Of a stretch of DNA of 64,000 nucleotides, positions 44,643 to 53,835 are shown piece by piece. Source of the stretch: Ignavibacteriaceae bacterium (GTDB taxonomy: Bacteria > Bacteroidota > Ignavibacteria > Ignavibacteriales > Ignavibacteriaceae); assembly GCA_013042995.1 (NCBI GenBank), contig JABDPB010000105.1, positions 32,429 through 96,428 of the forward strand. The letters are read 5' to 3'. Position 1 is the first letter of the stretch, and each line of letters starts with the position of its first letter. The notes under the pieces are model-generated. The model did no database searches and was not told the DNA's origin. It worked only from the letters and a program-made list of their open reading frames with translations. Both the position numbers and the translations under genes were made by a program.

Positions 44643-46202
44643 TCACTTCATCAAGATCATCTTTTTAGTTTCAACAAAGTCTCCTGCTTGCAGTCTATAA
44701 AAATAAATTCCGCTTGTTAGTTCACTAGGATCAAACTGAACCGTATAACTATCAGCCTGTTTTGTTTCATTTACTAGTGCTACAATCTCATTGCCTAAAA
44801 CATCGTATACTTTTAACGATATAAAACTCTTGTCCGGAACTGAATATTTTATATTTGTTACTGGATTAAACGGATTGGGATAGTTTTGAAACAGCATATA
44901 CACTGAAGGAGTTATTGATGTTGTACTTTCTTCAACTGTTGTAACACTATCTACAATTGCAGTCCACAAACTTGGAAGGTTGTTATCTACTCTTGTCCAT
45001 ACAGGTCGAACAATATTATTGTGTGCACTTATTCCAATATAGTGACCTAGATAATTATTTATGGATGGCGTAAAGGAACTTTGGCTCACCATAAAATTCG
45101 TAAAAGATTCACCGCCATCGGTGGAGCGTGCCATGTAAACATCTGTTTCCAGTGTAGCGTAGTTTCGCCGATCGTAGAAAACAAAATATAAGTATCCGTT
45201 CGATTGATCGATTGTCATCCATGCAAAAAACTGATGTCTATTTGGACCATCATTATTTACACGAATTGGAGGAGTCCAATTTAAACCACCATCAGAAGAT
45301 TTAGTCAGCCAGACATCGGTATCGTTGTACCCGCTTCGTTGGTCTGTCCAGCAGATATAGATGTCTCCATAGTAACTGCTTGTACTCAGATCACAATTTA
45401 TAACAGGAAAACCAGGCACAATTTCAACGCCGGGAACATTAAAAACAAGCCAGTTGATATGTGAGCCAGTAATATTAATATCATTCGGCAGCCAGGTAAT
45501 ACCGGCATCTGTAGATTTGTCAAACATCATTCCTTCAGGCCCCATCCATGTAACATATACTTCATTGTTAGGCCCGATCGCAGGCATTGGTGCATGATCA
45601 CTGTAGTTGCCAGCTTGTGCGTTTCCTTTTCTGTCACTTACAACAACAGGAACAGACCATGTTAAACCCCCATCAGTTGAGCGGGATAATTGAATTTCAG
45701 AACTATCGAGCGAATTAAAACTTCCGTGCTCATCAAATTGAGCCCATGTCACATAAACATTTCCATTGTTGTGATCTATTGCTGCCCACTCTTTGTCATT
45801 GTCTTTTGTTCCATTTACACCTGTGTATGATCCATCTGACCAGATTCCTCCGATTGATCCAGTTTTCTGACAAACTACTCTGCTCATATCGGGCACTAAG
45901 TGAAAATAATAGTAGTTGCTGTTTCCATCCACAAGCACACAAGGATCGCCGATTACCCCAAATGAGGAATTGATAACGCCGTGTTCCCAGTTCATACCAC
46001 CATCTGTGGAATAGTAATAGTTATCAGAGTTTGCCCCAACAAGTATTTGATCTGTATTGTAGGGATTAACAACTACTGAGGGCTCAACAGGCTCATAAGT
46101 ATTTATTGAGTTCCCAACCATAATATTTTGGTATTGTGCAAAGGTTTGTAGAGTGAATAAATAAATGGCAAGTATGAATAATAATTGTACACTTTTATTC
46201 AT
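44643..46202 (-). CDS. Secreted Asp-box (BNR/sialidase-like) protein with T9SS sorting domain
   Basis: 519 residues with a signal peptide (LFILAIYLFTLQTFAQ). At least five Asp boxes are visible (STDGGMNW, STDGGLTW, STDAGITW, SSDGGLNW, STDGGESF), which mark a beta-propeller. The active-site residues of true sialidases are not all evident, so glycosidase activity is uncertain. The C-terminus carries the T9SS sorting domain (FQNYPNPFNPVTNIKYSVP to KKMILMK). It is transcribed alone, towards the initiator tRNA terminator. Confidence 0.82.
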   Translation of the reverse strand: MNKSVQLLFILAIYLFTLQTFAQYQNIMVGNSINTYEPVEPSVVVNPYNTDQILVGANSDNYYYSTDGGMNWEHGVINSSFGVIGDPCVLVDGNSNYYYFHLVPDMSRVVCQKTGSIGGIWSDGSYTGVNGTKDNDKEWAAIDHNNGNVYVTWAQFDEHGSFNSLDSSEIQLSRSTDGGLTWSVPVVVSDRKGNAQAGNYSDHAPMPAIGPNNEVYVTWMGPEGMMFDKSTDAGITWLPNDINITGSHINWLVFNVPGVEIVPGFPVINCDLSTSSYYGDIYICWTDQRSGYNDTDVWLTKSSDGGLNWTPPIRVNNDGPNRHQFFAWMTIDQSNGYLYFVFYDRRNYATLETDVYMARSTDGGESFTNFMVSQSSFTPSINNYLGHYIGISAHNNIVRPVWTRVDNNLPSLWTAIVDSVTTVEESTTSITPSVYMLFQNYPNPFNPVTNIKYSVPDKSFISLKVYDVLGNEIVALVNETKQADSYTVQFDPSELTSGIYFYRLQAGDFVETKKMILMK

Positions 46203-46386
46203 CTGATTTCTCCTCTGAAATTTATGCAGTTAAACCTATGCTTTAATGGAAAACAACACAAGCACTAAAAATTGGTCAACTTTAATGAGTGATAAAGTTA
46301 ATAAATATAAGATGATCGGTATAGAGCTACTGGAGGCTAGTACGTTGATTGGAAACTTATTGATTTAGAGAGAGATTTAACAGTTA

Positions 46387-46554
46387 TCACCTTGCGAGCT
46401 GTATTTCCTGCTTGCGTTGTAAGCTGTAATCTTTCCTTATATTTGGAATATCAAAACGTGGTGTGTGAATTTCTATTGGAACGTTAGCTGTAAAATCAAA
46501 GCTCAATTGATTTGCTTTTCTTCTAGTCGAATTTCTCTTTCTTCCTCTCTTCAT
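46387..46554 (-). CDS. Small basic ORF, 55 residues
   Basis: Begins MKRGRKRNSTRRK and ends IQLAR, with no known domain. Eleven of its first 30 codons encode basic residues. It lies in the 540-base gap between the Asp-box gene and the HEAT-like gene; no clear ribosome-binding site precedes it, so it may not be real. The rest of the gap (46203-46386 and 46555-46690) shows nothing I can name. Confidence 0.3.
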   Translation of the reverse strand: MKRGRKRNSTRRKANQLSFDFTANVPIEIHTPRFDIPNIRKDYSLQRKQEIQLAR

Positions 46555-46694
46555 CAACTCAAATATTACGTGTTATTTTGGTGAGATCATTAGTTAATTT
46601 TGCAAAGATTAGTTAATTAAAAACCCGGTACAAAAGTGAAAATAATTCTTCACTTAAACAAATTATTTTTTAAAATTTTTTTTTAAAATAAAAA

Positions 46695-46716
46695 GCCCGG
46701 GTGTTAAATCCCGGGC
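46695..46716 (-). terminator. Terminator of the HEAT-like gene
   Basis: GCCCGGG and CCCGGGC form a 7-bp stem; read on the minus strand it is followed by CTTTTTATTTTAAAA. Confidence 0.88.
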
Positions 46717-46743
46717 GGTGGAGAAGAGATGATTTTACATCAT

Positions 46744-47187
46744 CTATTTTAGTGAGACATACGTTGAATCAGTAAATGAATCATCGTTTCTTTGCTTATT
46801 TCGGAGGTACTGATTGTAAAAATTTGTTGCAAGTTTGCTTACTCTTTGACTATCATCAAATTCTCCTGCTCTTTTTACAGCGTTAATTGAAAGTGGTGTT
46901 TCGATTTTGTATAATGCTAAAGCAGCAGAAATTCTTTCCTCCTCACTTTCGCTGTCTTTCAGCATCCTCATTAACGGAATTATTGCCTCCTCTATTCTTA
47001 ATTCACCCAGCATATAAGCAGAACTGGTTTTTAATCCCATATTTTCCGATTGCAAACCTTCAAGCAGACTTAACACAGTATTTTCAGTAATTTTTTCTCC
47101 ATCACCATCGAAATCTGCGGCTGATAGTAAAACTTGAGTGCTGAAAAAGATGGCAGAAATTAAAAGGTACTTAAACGATCGATTCAT
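46744..47187 (-). CDS. Small secreted HEAT-repeat-like protein (copy 1)
   Basis: 147 residues with a signal peptide (LLISAIFFSTQVLLSAA). The middle carries HEAT-like helices (SSAYMLGELRIEEAIIPLMRML and ISAALALYKIE). The protein at 56991 is a clear paralogue with the same layout. GGAG precedes the start. Such short HEAT proteins bind partners outside the inner membrane; the partner is unknown. Confidence 0.65.
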   Translation of the reverse strand: MNRSFKYLLISAIFFSTQVLLSAADFDGDGEKITENTVLSLLEGLQSENMGLKTSSAYMLGELRIEEAIIPLMRMLKDSESEEERISAALALYKIETPLSINAVKRAGEFDDSQRVSKLATNFYNQYLRNKQRNDDSFTDSTYVSLK

Positions 47188-47482
47188 AAGCTTCTCCTTA
47201 AATTTTTGGTTTTATTTCTACTATAGACTGTTTATAAGCTGTTTTTGTTTTGATTTTGGGGCGAGAGGGATAAGTAGATGTTAAACGGCAGATATTGTGT
47301 TTACGCTTATAAATAATTTAAGTTTTTTTTTAATTCAACCTCAGTTCTATGTTTTAGTGAAGTGATGTAATTGTTAACTTAACAATTACCTATCAACGGA
47401 GGAATTTTTGTTAAAAATTAATTTTCTATGTTAGTGAAGCGTTTTCCAGTAACTTTATTAAAATTAAATATGTTTCATATCT

Positions 47483-47725
47483 ATGAATCACATCAAAAAA
47501 ACAATAATTAACAGTTTATGGTTTACTGTTGAAGTGATTGGAATTTTTGCCATCGTACAAGTTGTGCGCTATGCTTTTTGTAATTGGAATGCACCTGCGA
47601 TCGGATTATTTTTAACAGGAATTGCTTCACTGCTATTTACCGCTGCATATCTTTACGCACGATTCAAAGATAAACGTGATGGCAATAAGTCCACCGGAAG
47701 ATCAATTACAGGTATATTTAGCTGA
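47483..47725 (+). CDS. Small membrane protein, unknown
   Basis: 80 residues with two hydrophobic segments (VEVIGIFAIVQVVRYAFC and AIGLFLTGIASLLFTAAYLYA) and a basic C-terminus. No family recognised; no clear ribosome-binding site. It stands alone. Confidence 0.45.
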   Translation: MNHIKKTIINSLWFTVEVIGIFAIVQVVRYAFCNWNAPAIGLFLTGIASLLFTAAYLYARFKDKRDGNKSTGRSITGIFS

Positions 47726-47890
47726 TTATCTTCTAACTTTAAGAATTGACTAATTTTTCGTTTACCATTGAAATTTTTCAGCCAATAAGATAAATTCAGT
47801 GCCGTTTATCCAAATAATATTGAAGTTCATCTTATAATTTCTTCTTTTTACCCTTTGTACAACAGAAATTCATTTAATCGGAGGAAAATA

Positions 47891-50728
47891 ATGTACAAGA
47901 CAAAATTGTTTTACCCACTTGCTCTGCTAACAGTACTAATTTTGATTGGATGCAGCGGTAACCAGACCGAGCTTAAAATTGATTATGAAAAATATACCCT
48001 TGAAAATGGACTGGAAGTAATTTTTCACAATGATAAATCAGACCCTATTGTTTCGGTTGCAGTTTTATATCATGTTGGTTCAAACCGGGAAGTTAAAGGC
48101 AGAACAGGATTTGCTCATCTTTTTGAGCATATGATGTTTCAAGAATCTCAGCATGTTCCGCAGGATCAATTCTTTCAAAAAATTCAAAATGCGGGTGGCA
48201 CATTGAACGGTGGAACCTGGAAAGATGGAACTGTTTACTATCAGGTTGTTCCAAACAATGCACTTGAAATGGTGCTGTGGCTTGAATCGGACAGAATGGG
48301 ATTTTTGCTTAGTACAGTTACGCAGGAAGCTTTTATGAATCAGCAATCAGTAGTGCAAAATGAAAAGAGACAGAGATACGATAACCAGCCGTACGGGCAT
48401 ACAAATTACGTTCTTCACAAATTACTCTACCCCGAAAATCATCCTTACAACTGGCAGACAATTGGTGAACTTGAGGATTTAAGAAACGCTAAACTTGCAG
48501 ATGTGCACGAATTCTTTAAAAAATGGTATGGACCTAACAATGCAACACTTGTTGTTGCAGGTGATTTTGAAAAAGAATCTGCCAAAAAGTTAATTGAAAA
48601 ATATTTTGGTGAATTAAATAAAGGTGAAGACGTTAGTCCTCTTAATCCAATGACTGTTGTTTTGGATGAAACTAGAAGAGCTTACCACGAAGATAACTTT
48701 GCTACATCACCTGAATTAAGTATGGTTTATCCTTCGCCTCAGCAGTTTACAAAAGAGGGCTATGCTCTGAGTATTTTTTCAGAACTTTTTTCACAGAGCA
48801 AAAAATCACCACTTTATAAAGTTATAGTTGAGGAGAAAAAGCTTGCACCATCGGTTTCAACCTATCAAAATGATCAGGAAATTGCCGGAGAGTTTAGAGT
48901 TCGCATCAGAGCTTTTCCAGATAAAAGTCTGAATGATGTTGAACAGGCTGTGATTGAAGCCTTTGAAAGATTTGAAGTTGAAGGATTTACGGAAAGAGAT
49001 CTTGATCGTGTTAAGGCACAAGTTGAAACAGCATTTTACAACCAGATATCTAGCGTATTAGGTAAAAGCTTTCAACTTGCATACTACAATGAATTTGCCG
49101 GCTCCCCGGATTTTGTTTCAAAAGATTTACAGGGATTGTTGGACGTAACCAAAGAAGATGTTTTGAAGGTTTACGATAAGTATATTAAAGGCAAACCTTA
49201 TGTAATTTCAAGTTTTGTCCCGAAGGGAAGTGGAGAGCTTATAGCTGACAATTCAGAAAAATTCCCTGTAGTAGAAGAAAATATTGAAGAGCAAGATGTT
49301 ATTGCAATGCAGCAGGGTGAACAAATGTCTTCAGATCAGATTAAAGTAGAAAAAATTGAGTCATCATTTGACAGAACAATTGAACCACCTTTAGGTCCTG
49401 AACCTTTAATTTCAGTACCACCTGTTTGGGAGGAAGAACTTTCTAACGGAATAACTATCTACGGTATTGAACAGAACGAACTTCCATTAATCAACTTTGC
49501 AATTAGTCTTAGGGGTGGGATGTTGTTAGACGATATAGAAAATGTTGGTGTTGCAAACTTGATGACTGATATTATGATGGAGGGCACTAGAAATAAAACT
49601 CCTATTGAATTAGAAGAATCAATTGAAGAGCTGGGTGCAAGTATAAATATGTATACAAGAAAGGAATCAATTGTTATTGAAGCTAACTGCTTATCATCAA
49701 AATTTGGAGATGTTTATGATTTAGTTGAAGAAATTCTGTTTGAGCCAAGATGGGATGAAAAGGAATTTGAAAGGATTAAAAATGAAACAATTGAAATTAT
49801 CAATAGAAACAAAGCAAATCCAAATGTTGTTGGCTCAAATGTATTTAATAAAATAATTTATGGTCCGGAAAACATCTTAGCGAACAGTACTTTGGGTACA
49901 GAAGAAGCTGTTTCTTCATTTACTATTGATGATATGAAAAACTTTTATCAAAAATATTTTGTGCCTAATCTTTCTACAATTACGATAGTAGGAAACATAA
50001 GTGAAGATGATGCTGTATCCGATTTTCAATCGCTGGATATGAAATGGGAAAAGAAAGATGTTGAAATTCCAGAATACCCGTTTCCAGCAAGACCAGATGT
50101 AGCATCACTTTATTTTGTTGATTTTCCTGATGCAAAACAATCTGTTATTATGATTGGAAACCTTGCACTAAAATATATAGATGAAGATTTTTATCCAGCT
50201 AACGTGATGAACTATAAACTTGGAGGCAACTTTAACAGTTATGTTAATATGATTTTACGTGAAGAAAAAGGTTACACTTACGGCGCACGTACAAGGTTTT
50301 CCGGTTCACTTTATCCCGGATACTTTTTAGCTTCTTCAAGTGTTGTATCGAATGCAACCTTAGAATCGGTGCAAATATTTATCGAACAAATGAACAAGTA
50401 TAGAGAAGGGATTCCAGAAAAAGATTTTGAGTTTACTAGAAATGCTCTTATTAAATCAAATGCTCGTGCATTTGAAACGTTAAATGCGTTACTTGGTATG
50501 CTTAATAACATTGCAACATATGATCTTCCATTTGAGTATGTGAAACAGCGTGAAGAGATTGTTCGAAATATGTCAATCGAAGATCATCAGCAGCTTGCAA
50601 AAGAATACATTGATCCAAATGTAATGACTTACGTTGTTGTTGGAGATGCAAAGACACAGCTTGAGCAGTTAAAAGCATTAGGACTCGGCGAACCAATCTT
50701 AGTTGACAGGGAAGGAAATCCTCTATAA
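47891..50728 (+). CDS. Lipoprotein M16 zinc metallopeptidase, two-domain fusion
   Basis: 945 residues from ATG 47891, with GGAGGAAAATA directly upstream. The signal peptide ends LIGC, so Cys21 is lipidated. The inverted zinc motif H76-x2-E79-H80 (HLFEH) is intact in the first half, and the M16 fold repeats in the second half (residues ~490-930) without the zinc motif, as in two-domain pitrilysin-like proteins. It degrades peptides in the periplasm or on the outer-membrane surface. The following terminator makes it monocistronic. Confidence 0.9.
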   Translation: MYKTKLFYPLALLTVLILIGCSGNQTELKIDYEKYTLENGLEVIFHNDKSDPIVSVAVLYHVGSNREVKGRTGFAHLFEHMMFQESQHVPQDQFFQKIQNAGGTLNGGTWKDGTVYYQVVPNNALEMVLWLESDRMGFLLSTVTQEAFMNQQSVVQNEKRQRYDNQPYGHTNYVLHKLLYPENHPYNWQTIGELEDLRNAKLADVHEFFKKWYGPNNATLVVAGDFEKESAKKLIEKYFGELNKGEDVSPLNPMTVVLDETRRAYHEDNFATSPELSMVYPSPQQFTKEGYALSIFSELFSQSKKSPLYKVIVEEKKLAPSVSTYQNDQEIAGEFRVRIRAFPDKSLNDVEQAVIEAFERFEVEGFTERDLDRVKAQVETAFYNQISSVLGKSFQLAYYNEFAGSPDFVSKDLQGLLDVTKEDVLKVYDKYIKGKPYVISSFVPKGSGELIADNSEKFPVVEENIEEQDVIAMQQGEQMSSDQIKVEKIESSFDRTIEPPLGPEPLISVPPVWEEELSNGITIYGIEQNELPLINFAISLRGGMLLDDIENVGVANLMTDIMMEGTRNKTPIELEESIEELGASINMYTRKESIVIEANCLSSKFGDVYDLVEEILFEPRWDEKEFERIKNETIEIINRNKANPNVVGSNVFNKIIYGPENILANSTLGTEEAVSSFTIDDMKNFYQKYFVPNLSTITIVGNISEDDAVSDFQSLDMKWEKKDVEIPEYPFPARPDVASLYFVDFPDAKQSVIMIGNLALKYIDEDFYPANVMNYKLGGNFNSYVNMILREEKGYTYGARTRFSGSLYPGYFLASSSVVSNATLESVQIFIEQMNKYREGIPEKDFEFTRNALIKSNARAFETLNALLGMLNNIATYDLPFEYVKQREEIVRNMSIEDHQQLAKEYIDPNVMTYVVVGDAKTQLEQLKALGLGEPILVDREGNPL

Positions 50729-50754
50729 ACATTAAATGCAATTAATTAATTCCG

Positions 50755-50789
50755 GGCTGTTCCGAAAATATTTGGGACAGCCTTTTTTT
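50755..50789 (+). terminator. Terminator after the M16 peptidase gene
   Basis: GGCTGTTCC pairs with GGGACAGCC (one G-T pair), followed by seven T. Confidence 0.92.
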
Positions 50790-50879
50790 ATTACTTAATA
50801 ATTGTAAATGTTACCCTATCTGATTAATTTGAATTCAAATTAATAGAAAGATTTGTCTTAAAACTATTAAAGCAGTAAA

Positions 50880-51092
50880 ATGAGAGAATTCTTCAGTGTT
50901 CAGGAAGTTGCAAAGCTTCTTAACATTAGTCATTCCGGGGTTTTGTATCACGTCAGGTCCGGAAAGCTGAAAGCTCAACAGGTTGGGAAGATTTATATTA
51001 TTGCAAAAGAAGACTTTGGGGATTTTCTTAAAAAACACCGCGAGAAGAAAAAGAAGCGCAAATCATCTCAAACAAAACTGGATTTTGAATAA
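50880..51092 (+). CDS. Excisionase-type helix-turn-helix DNA-binding protein
   Basis: 70 residues. SVQEVAKLLNISHSGVLYHV is a MerR-like/excisionase HTH (HTH_17), followed by a wing (VGKIYIIAKEDFGDFL) and a basic tail (KKKKRKSSQ). No integrase or phage gene accompanies it, so it is more likely a chromosomal regulator or an orphan of a past element. Confidence 0.7.
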   Translation: MREFFSVQEVAKLLNISHSGVLYHVRSGKLKAQQVGKIYIIAKEDFGDFLKKHREKKKKRKSSQTKLDFE

Positions 51093-51093
51093 T

Positions 51094-51537
51094 CTAATCC
51101 CTGCAAAATTCAATCACTTCGTTTAAGTACATTATTAGTTCTTCATCACTCTTACCGGAAAGTTCTTTTATACGAAAGCAGTATGCAAATATTATTGGGA
51201 TGGAAACGTTTTCTGTTGAGGTATAAAATTCATCTATTGCTTTAACCATGTCCTCAAGTGAAATATTTTCGGATTCACCCGCTTTAAGTAAATCATTTAA
51301 CTCTTCACTGCAGCCCAAATGTTCAACTTCAGGAAAATTTTGCTGCAACAATCTGTAGCGTTCTAATATTTCACTCAAGTAATTATATTTTGAATCATCG
51401 TAAATGCGGAGTGGGTTGCTCATTGCTTTCCAGCTGTAACCGTTTTCTGCCCCTTTCGTATAACGATTTTCTTGGGCAACAGTTAGTACTGAAAAGAAAA
51501 GTAGAATCACAAAAAAATAATTACTTACTTTTCTCAT
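51094..51537 (-). CDS. Small secreted protein, unknown
   Basis: About 147 residues with a signal peptide (VSNYFFVILLFFSVLTVAQ). The rest is helical, acidic and unlike families known to me. The start chosen is ATG 51537 because the signal peptide begins just after; 51549 and 51561 are other in-frame ATGs. It overlaps the end of the preceding gene by 17 bases, so the two are likely coupled. Confidence 0.5.
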   Translation of the reverse strand: MRKVSNYFFVILLFFSVLTVAQENRYTKGAENGYSWKAMSNPLRIYDDSKYNYLSEILERYRLLQQNFPEVEHLGCSEELNDLLKAGESENISLEDMVKAIDEFYTSTENVSIPIIFAYCFRIKELSGKSDEELIMYLNEVIEFCRD

Positions 51538-51898
51538 CGCTCTCTTCATCAGCAGGAACAATCATTAACTCAAAATGTTTTAGCAGACTTTCAATATCAT
51601 TTTTAATCCACTGCTCATCTTTTTCTGTCAGCTCAATGTCAACTACTTTCAAAATATCATATCTTATTTGAAGAGTAATACGCTTTCCTTTAATAAAAAC
51701 TTTACTGTTTCTGTTAACTGTGGTTCGCTGAACTGTGCCAAGTACATTTGTGTAAAAGCTTTTATTTTCAAATATCGGACTCTTATTAACAACTTCTGTT
51801 ATCATTTCTGTGTCAACATCATTATCCAGATCATAAATTGCTGTACAATAAGTAACCATATCTTTTAATCCACCACTTAAAACAATATTCTTTTTCAT
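51521..51898 (-). CDS. Conserved-looking small cytoplasmic protein, unknown
   Basis: 125 residues, acidic at the end (ADEESDEKSK). The core is beta-alpha in pattern (ILKVVDIELTEKDEQWIKNDI). AGGAAAAA precedes the ATG. No domain recognised. It is the upstream partner of the small secreted protein at 51094. Confidence 0.5.
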   Translation of the reverse strand: MKKNIVLSGGLKDMVTYCTAIYDLDNDVDTEMITEVVNKSPIFENKSFYTNVLGTVQRTTVNRNSKVFIKGKRITLQIRYDILKVVDIELTEKDEQWIKNDIESLLKHFELMIVPADEESDEKSK

Positions 51899-52027
51899 AA
51901 ATTTTTCCTTTTGACTTTTTGTTGCTTTGCCATTCTGAAACTGTTTCAGAATCTACAATTTTAATTATTATGTTTAAAGAGATGCTGAAATAAATTCAGT
52001 ATAACTAAATATGTAAGGAACTAATTT

Positions 52028-53503
52028 ATGCCATCACATCTTTTAAGCAAATCTTCCTACATAAAAGGACTCCAATGCGAAAAGCATCTTTACCTTTATA
52101 AGCATCACTACGAGGAAATGGATGAGCTTACCGATATGCAAAAAGCAATCTTTAAGCGCGGCACTGATGTAGGAATTTTGGCACAACAACTTTTCCCCGT
52201 TGGAACTCAAGCAACTGAGGGTTCTCCGCCGGACTATAAAAATGGATTGCTTAAAACACAAGAATTAATTGAAGGCGGAGAGAATACTATTTATGAAGCT
52301 TCATTCCAGTTTAATGATGTACTTTCAATTGCAGATATTGTTGTTAATGAGAACGCTAACTTTAATATTTTTGAGGTGAAAAGCTCCACTTCAATTTCTG
52401 AAACTTATATAAATGATGCTGCACTTCAATATTATGTTATTTCCAATCTTGGAATAAACATAAAAGATTTTTCTATTATTTACATAAACAACCAGTACAT
52501 CCGAAATGGAGAGCTTGATATAAAAAAATTGTTTTTTACAGAATCAGTTCTGGAATTAATTTTACCGTTACAGGATTTTGTTAAGGATAAAGTTAAAAGA
52601 TTTAAACAGGTTTTGATGCAAAAGCACATTCCGCCGGTTGAAATTAGTGAACACTGCTATAAACCGTATCTGTGCGGATTTTATAATTATTGCAGAGAAC
52701 ATATCCCGGAAGATTCTATTTTTGATTTTTCAGGAATGCATCTGGCAAAAAAATATGAACTTTACGGTGAAGGAATTATAAAGCTTGATGATGTACCGGA
52801 TGATTTATTACTGAGCAAAAATAATAAGCTTCAGCTTAAATCTTATAAAAACGGTAAGCCGTATATTGATAAAGATGCAATACAGAATTTTCTTTCCGAT
52901 TTAAAATATCCTCTCTACTTTATGGATTTTGAAACATTCCAGCCCGCTGTTCCTTTCTTTGATGATTCACGACCATACCAGCAGATACCCTTTCAGTATT
53001 CAATTCATTTAATGAAAAAAGAAGATAGTGAGCTCAAACATTTTGAATTTTTAGCTGAGCCAGTAGAAGATCCGCGTAAAAAATTCATTGAAAACTTGCT
53101 GAATGATACTAGAGGTAAAGGTGATGTTATTGTTTACAACAAATCATTTGAAATCACACGTCTTAAAGAACTCGTAAGAGATTTTCCTGAATATGCAGAT
53201 GAAATTGAAAAACTGACTCTAAGAATTAAAGATTTAATGATTCCGTTCCAGAGAAAATATTATTACTCCCCAGAAATGAAAGGCTCCTATTCAATTAAAG
53301 CTGTGCTGCCTGCGCTCGTTCCCGAGCTGAGTTATGATGAACTAGAAATTAACGAAGGCGGATTGGCATCTGCTGCATACGAAAGTATGCAGACTGAAAC
53401 GGATTTGATGATAATTGCGGAGATTAAGCAGCAGCTGCTCGAATACTGCAAGTTGGATACTCTTGGAATGGTGCGGATTTTAGAAGAACTTAGACAATTG
53501 TGA
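52028..53503 (+). CDS. DUF2779 protein, nuclease-like (RecB/DnaQ-type)
   Basis: 491 residues. The N-terminus (LSKSSYIKGLQCEKHLYLYKH) and a middle IFEVKSSTSISE (an EVK nuclease-type motif, about residues 117-121) suggest a PD-(D/E)XK nuclease fold. The second half starts YFMDFETF, a DnaQ-like exonuclease acidic motif typical of DUF2779. Cysteines around KPYLCGFYNYC and near the end (LLEYCKLDT) could bind an iron-sulfur cluster. DNA processing is inferred. It is monocistronic. Confidence 0.75.
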   Translation: MPSHLLSKSSYIKGLQCEKHLYLYKHHYEEMDELTDMQKAIFKRGTDVGILAQQLFPVGTQATEGSPPDYKNGLLKTQELIEGGENTIYEASFQFNDVLSIADIVVNENANFNIFEVKSSTSISETYINDAALQYYVISNLGINIKDFSIIYINNQYIRNGELDIKKLFFTESVLELILPLQDFVKDKVKRFKQVLMQKHIPPVEISEHCYKPYLCGFYNYCREHIPEDSIFDFSGMHLAKKYELYGEGIIKLDDVPDDLLLSKNNKLQLKSYKNGKPYIDKDAIQNFLSDLKYPLYFMDFETFQPAVPFFDDSRPYQQIPFQYSIHLMKKEDSELKHFEFLAEPVEDPRKKFIENLLNDTRGKGDVIVYNKSFEITRLKELVRDFPEYADEIEKLTLRIKDLMIPFQRKYYYSPEMKGSYSIKAVLPALVPELSYDELEINEGGLASAAYESMQTETDLMIIAEIKQQLLEYCKLDTLGMVRILEELRQL

Positions 53504-53835
53504 CAACCCGCAGACTTTGTTATAAAAACATTGGTGTTGAAGTGCTTAAACACTAATGTTAGAATATTTTTAAAGACCGTTGAAGTTCTTTATAATCTCT
53601 TATCAAACCTTAAGCGCTTTCTAAATGTATTTGTACAATACTAGCAAATACACCCTTAGCAAAATTTGTTAGATAAGAAAAATTACTTGTTATAGATATA
53701 GCGTACTTTTTGCAGGTAATTTTTCAAGGGATATTTGAAACGTATAAAATTGTTAAAAACAAAATCAATATCTAGTTATCATATCTGGTATAAGTTTTGT
53801 TCTTTTATGCTTTTAGGTAAAAAAGGGAGAACAAA
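53504..53835. other. Gene-free stretch with a terminator (53527-53560)
   Basis: The first part holds a hairpin, AACATT-g-GTGTT paired with AACAC-t-AATGTT, followed by TTTTT, which should end the DUF2779 transcript. The rest is AT-rich, and I see nothing else before the ribosome-binding site AGGGAG at about 53826. Confidence 0.6.

Noticed and set aside
44643..46202. Calling the Asp-box protein a sialidase
   Set aside because: Asp boxes occur in many propellers; the arginine triad and tyrosine/glutamate of sialidases are not identified.
50880..51092. Excisionase-like HTH protein as sign of a prophage or integrative element
   Set aside because: No integrase, terminase or structural gene within 10 kb; the Xer recombinase at 6083 is a housekeeping type.
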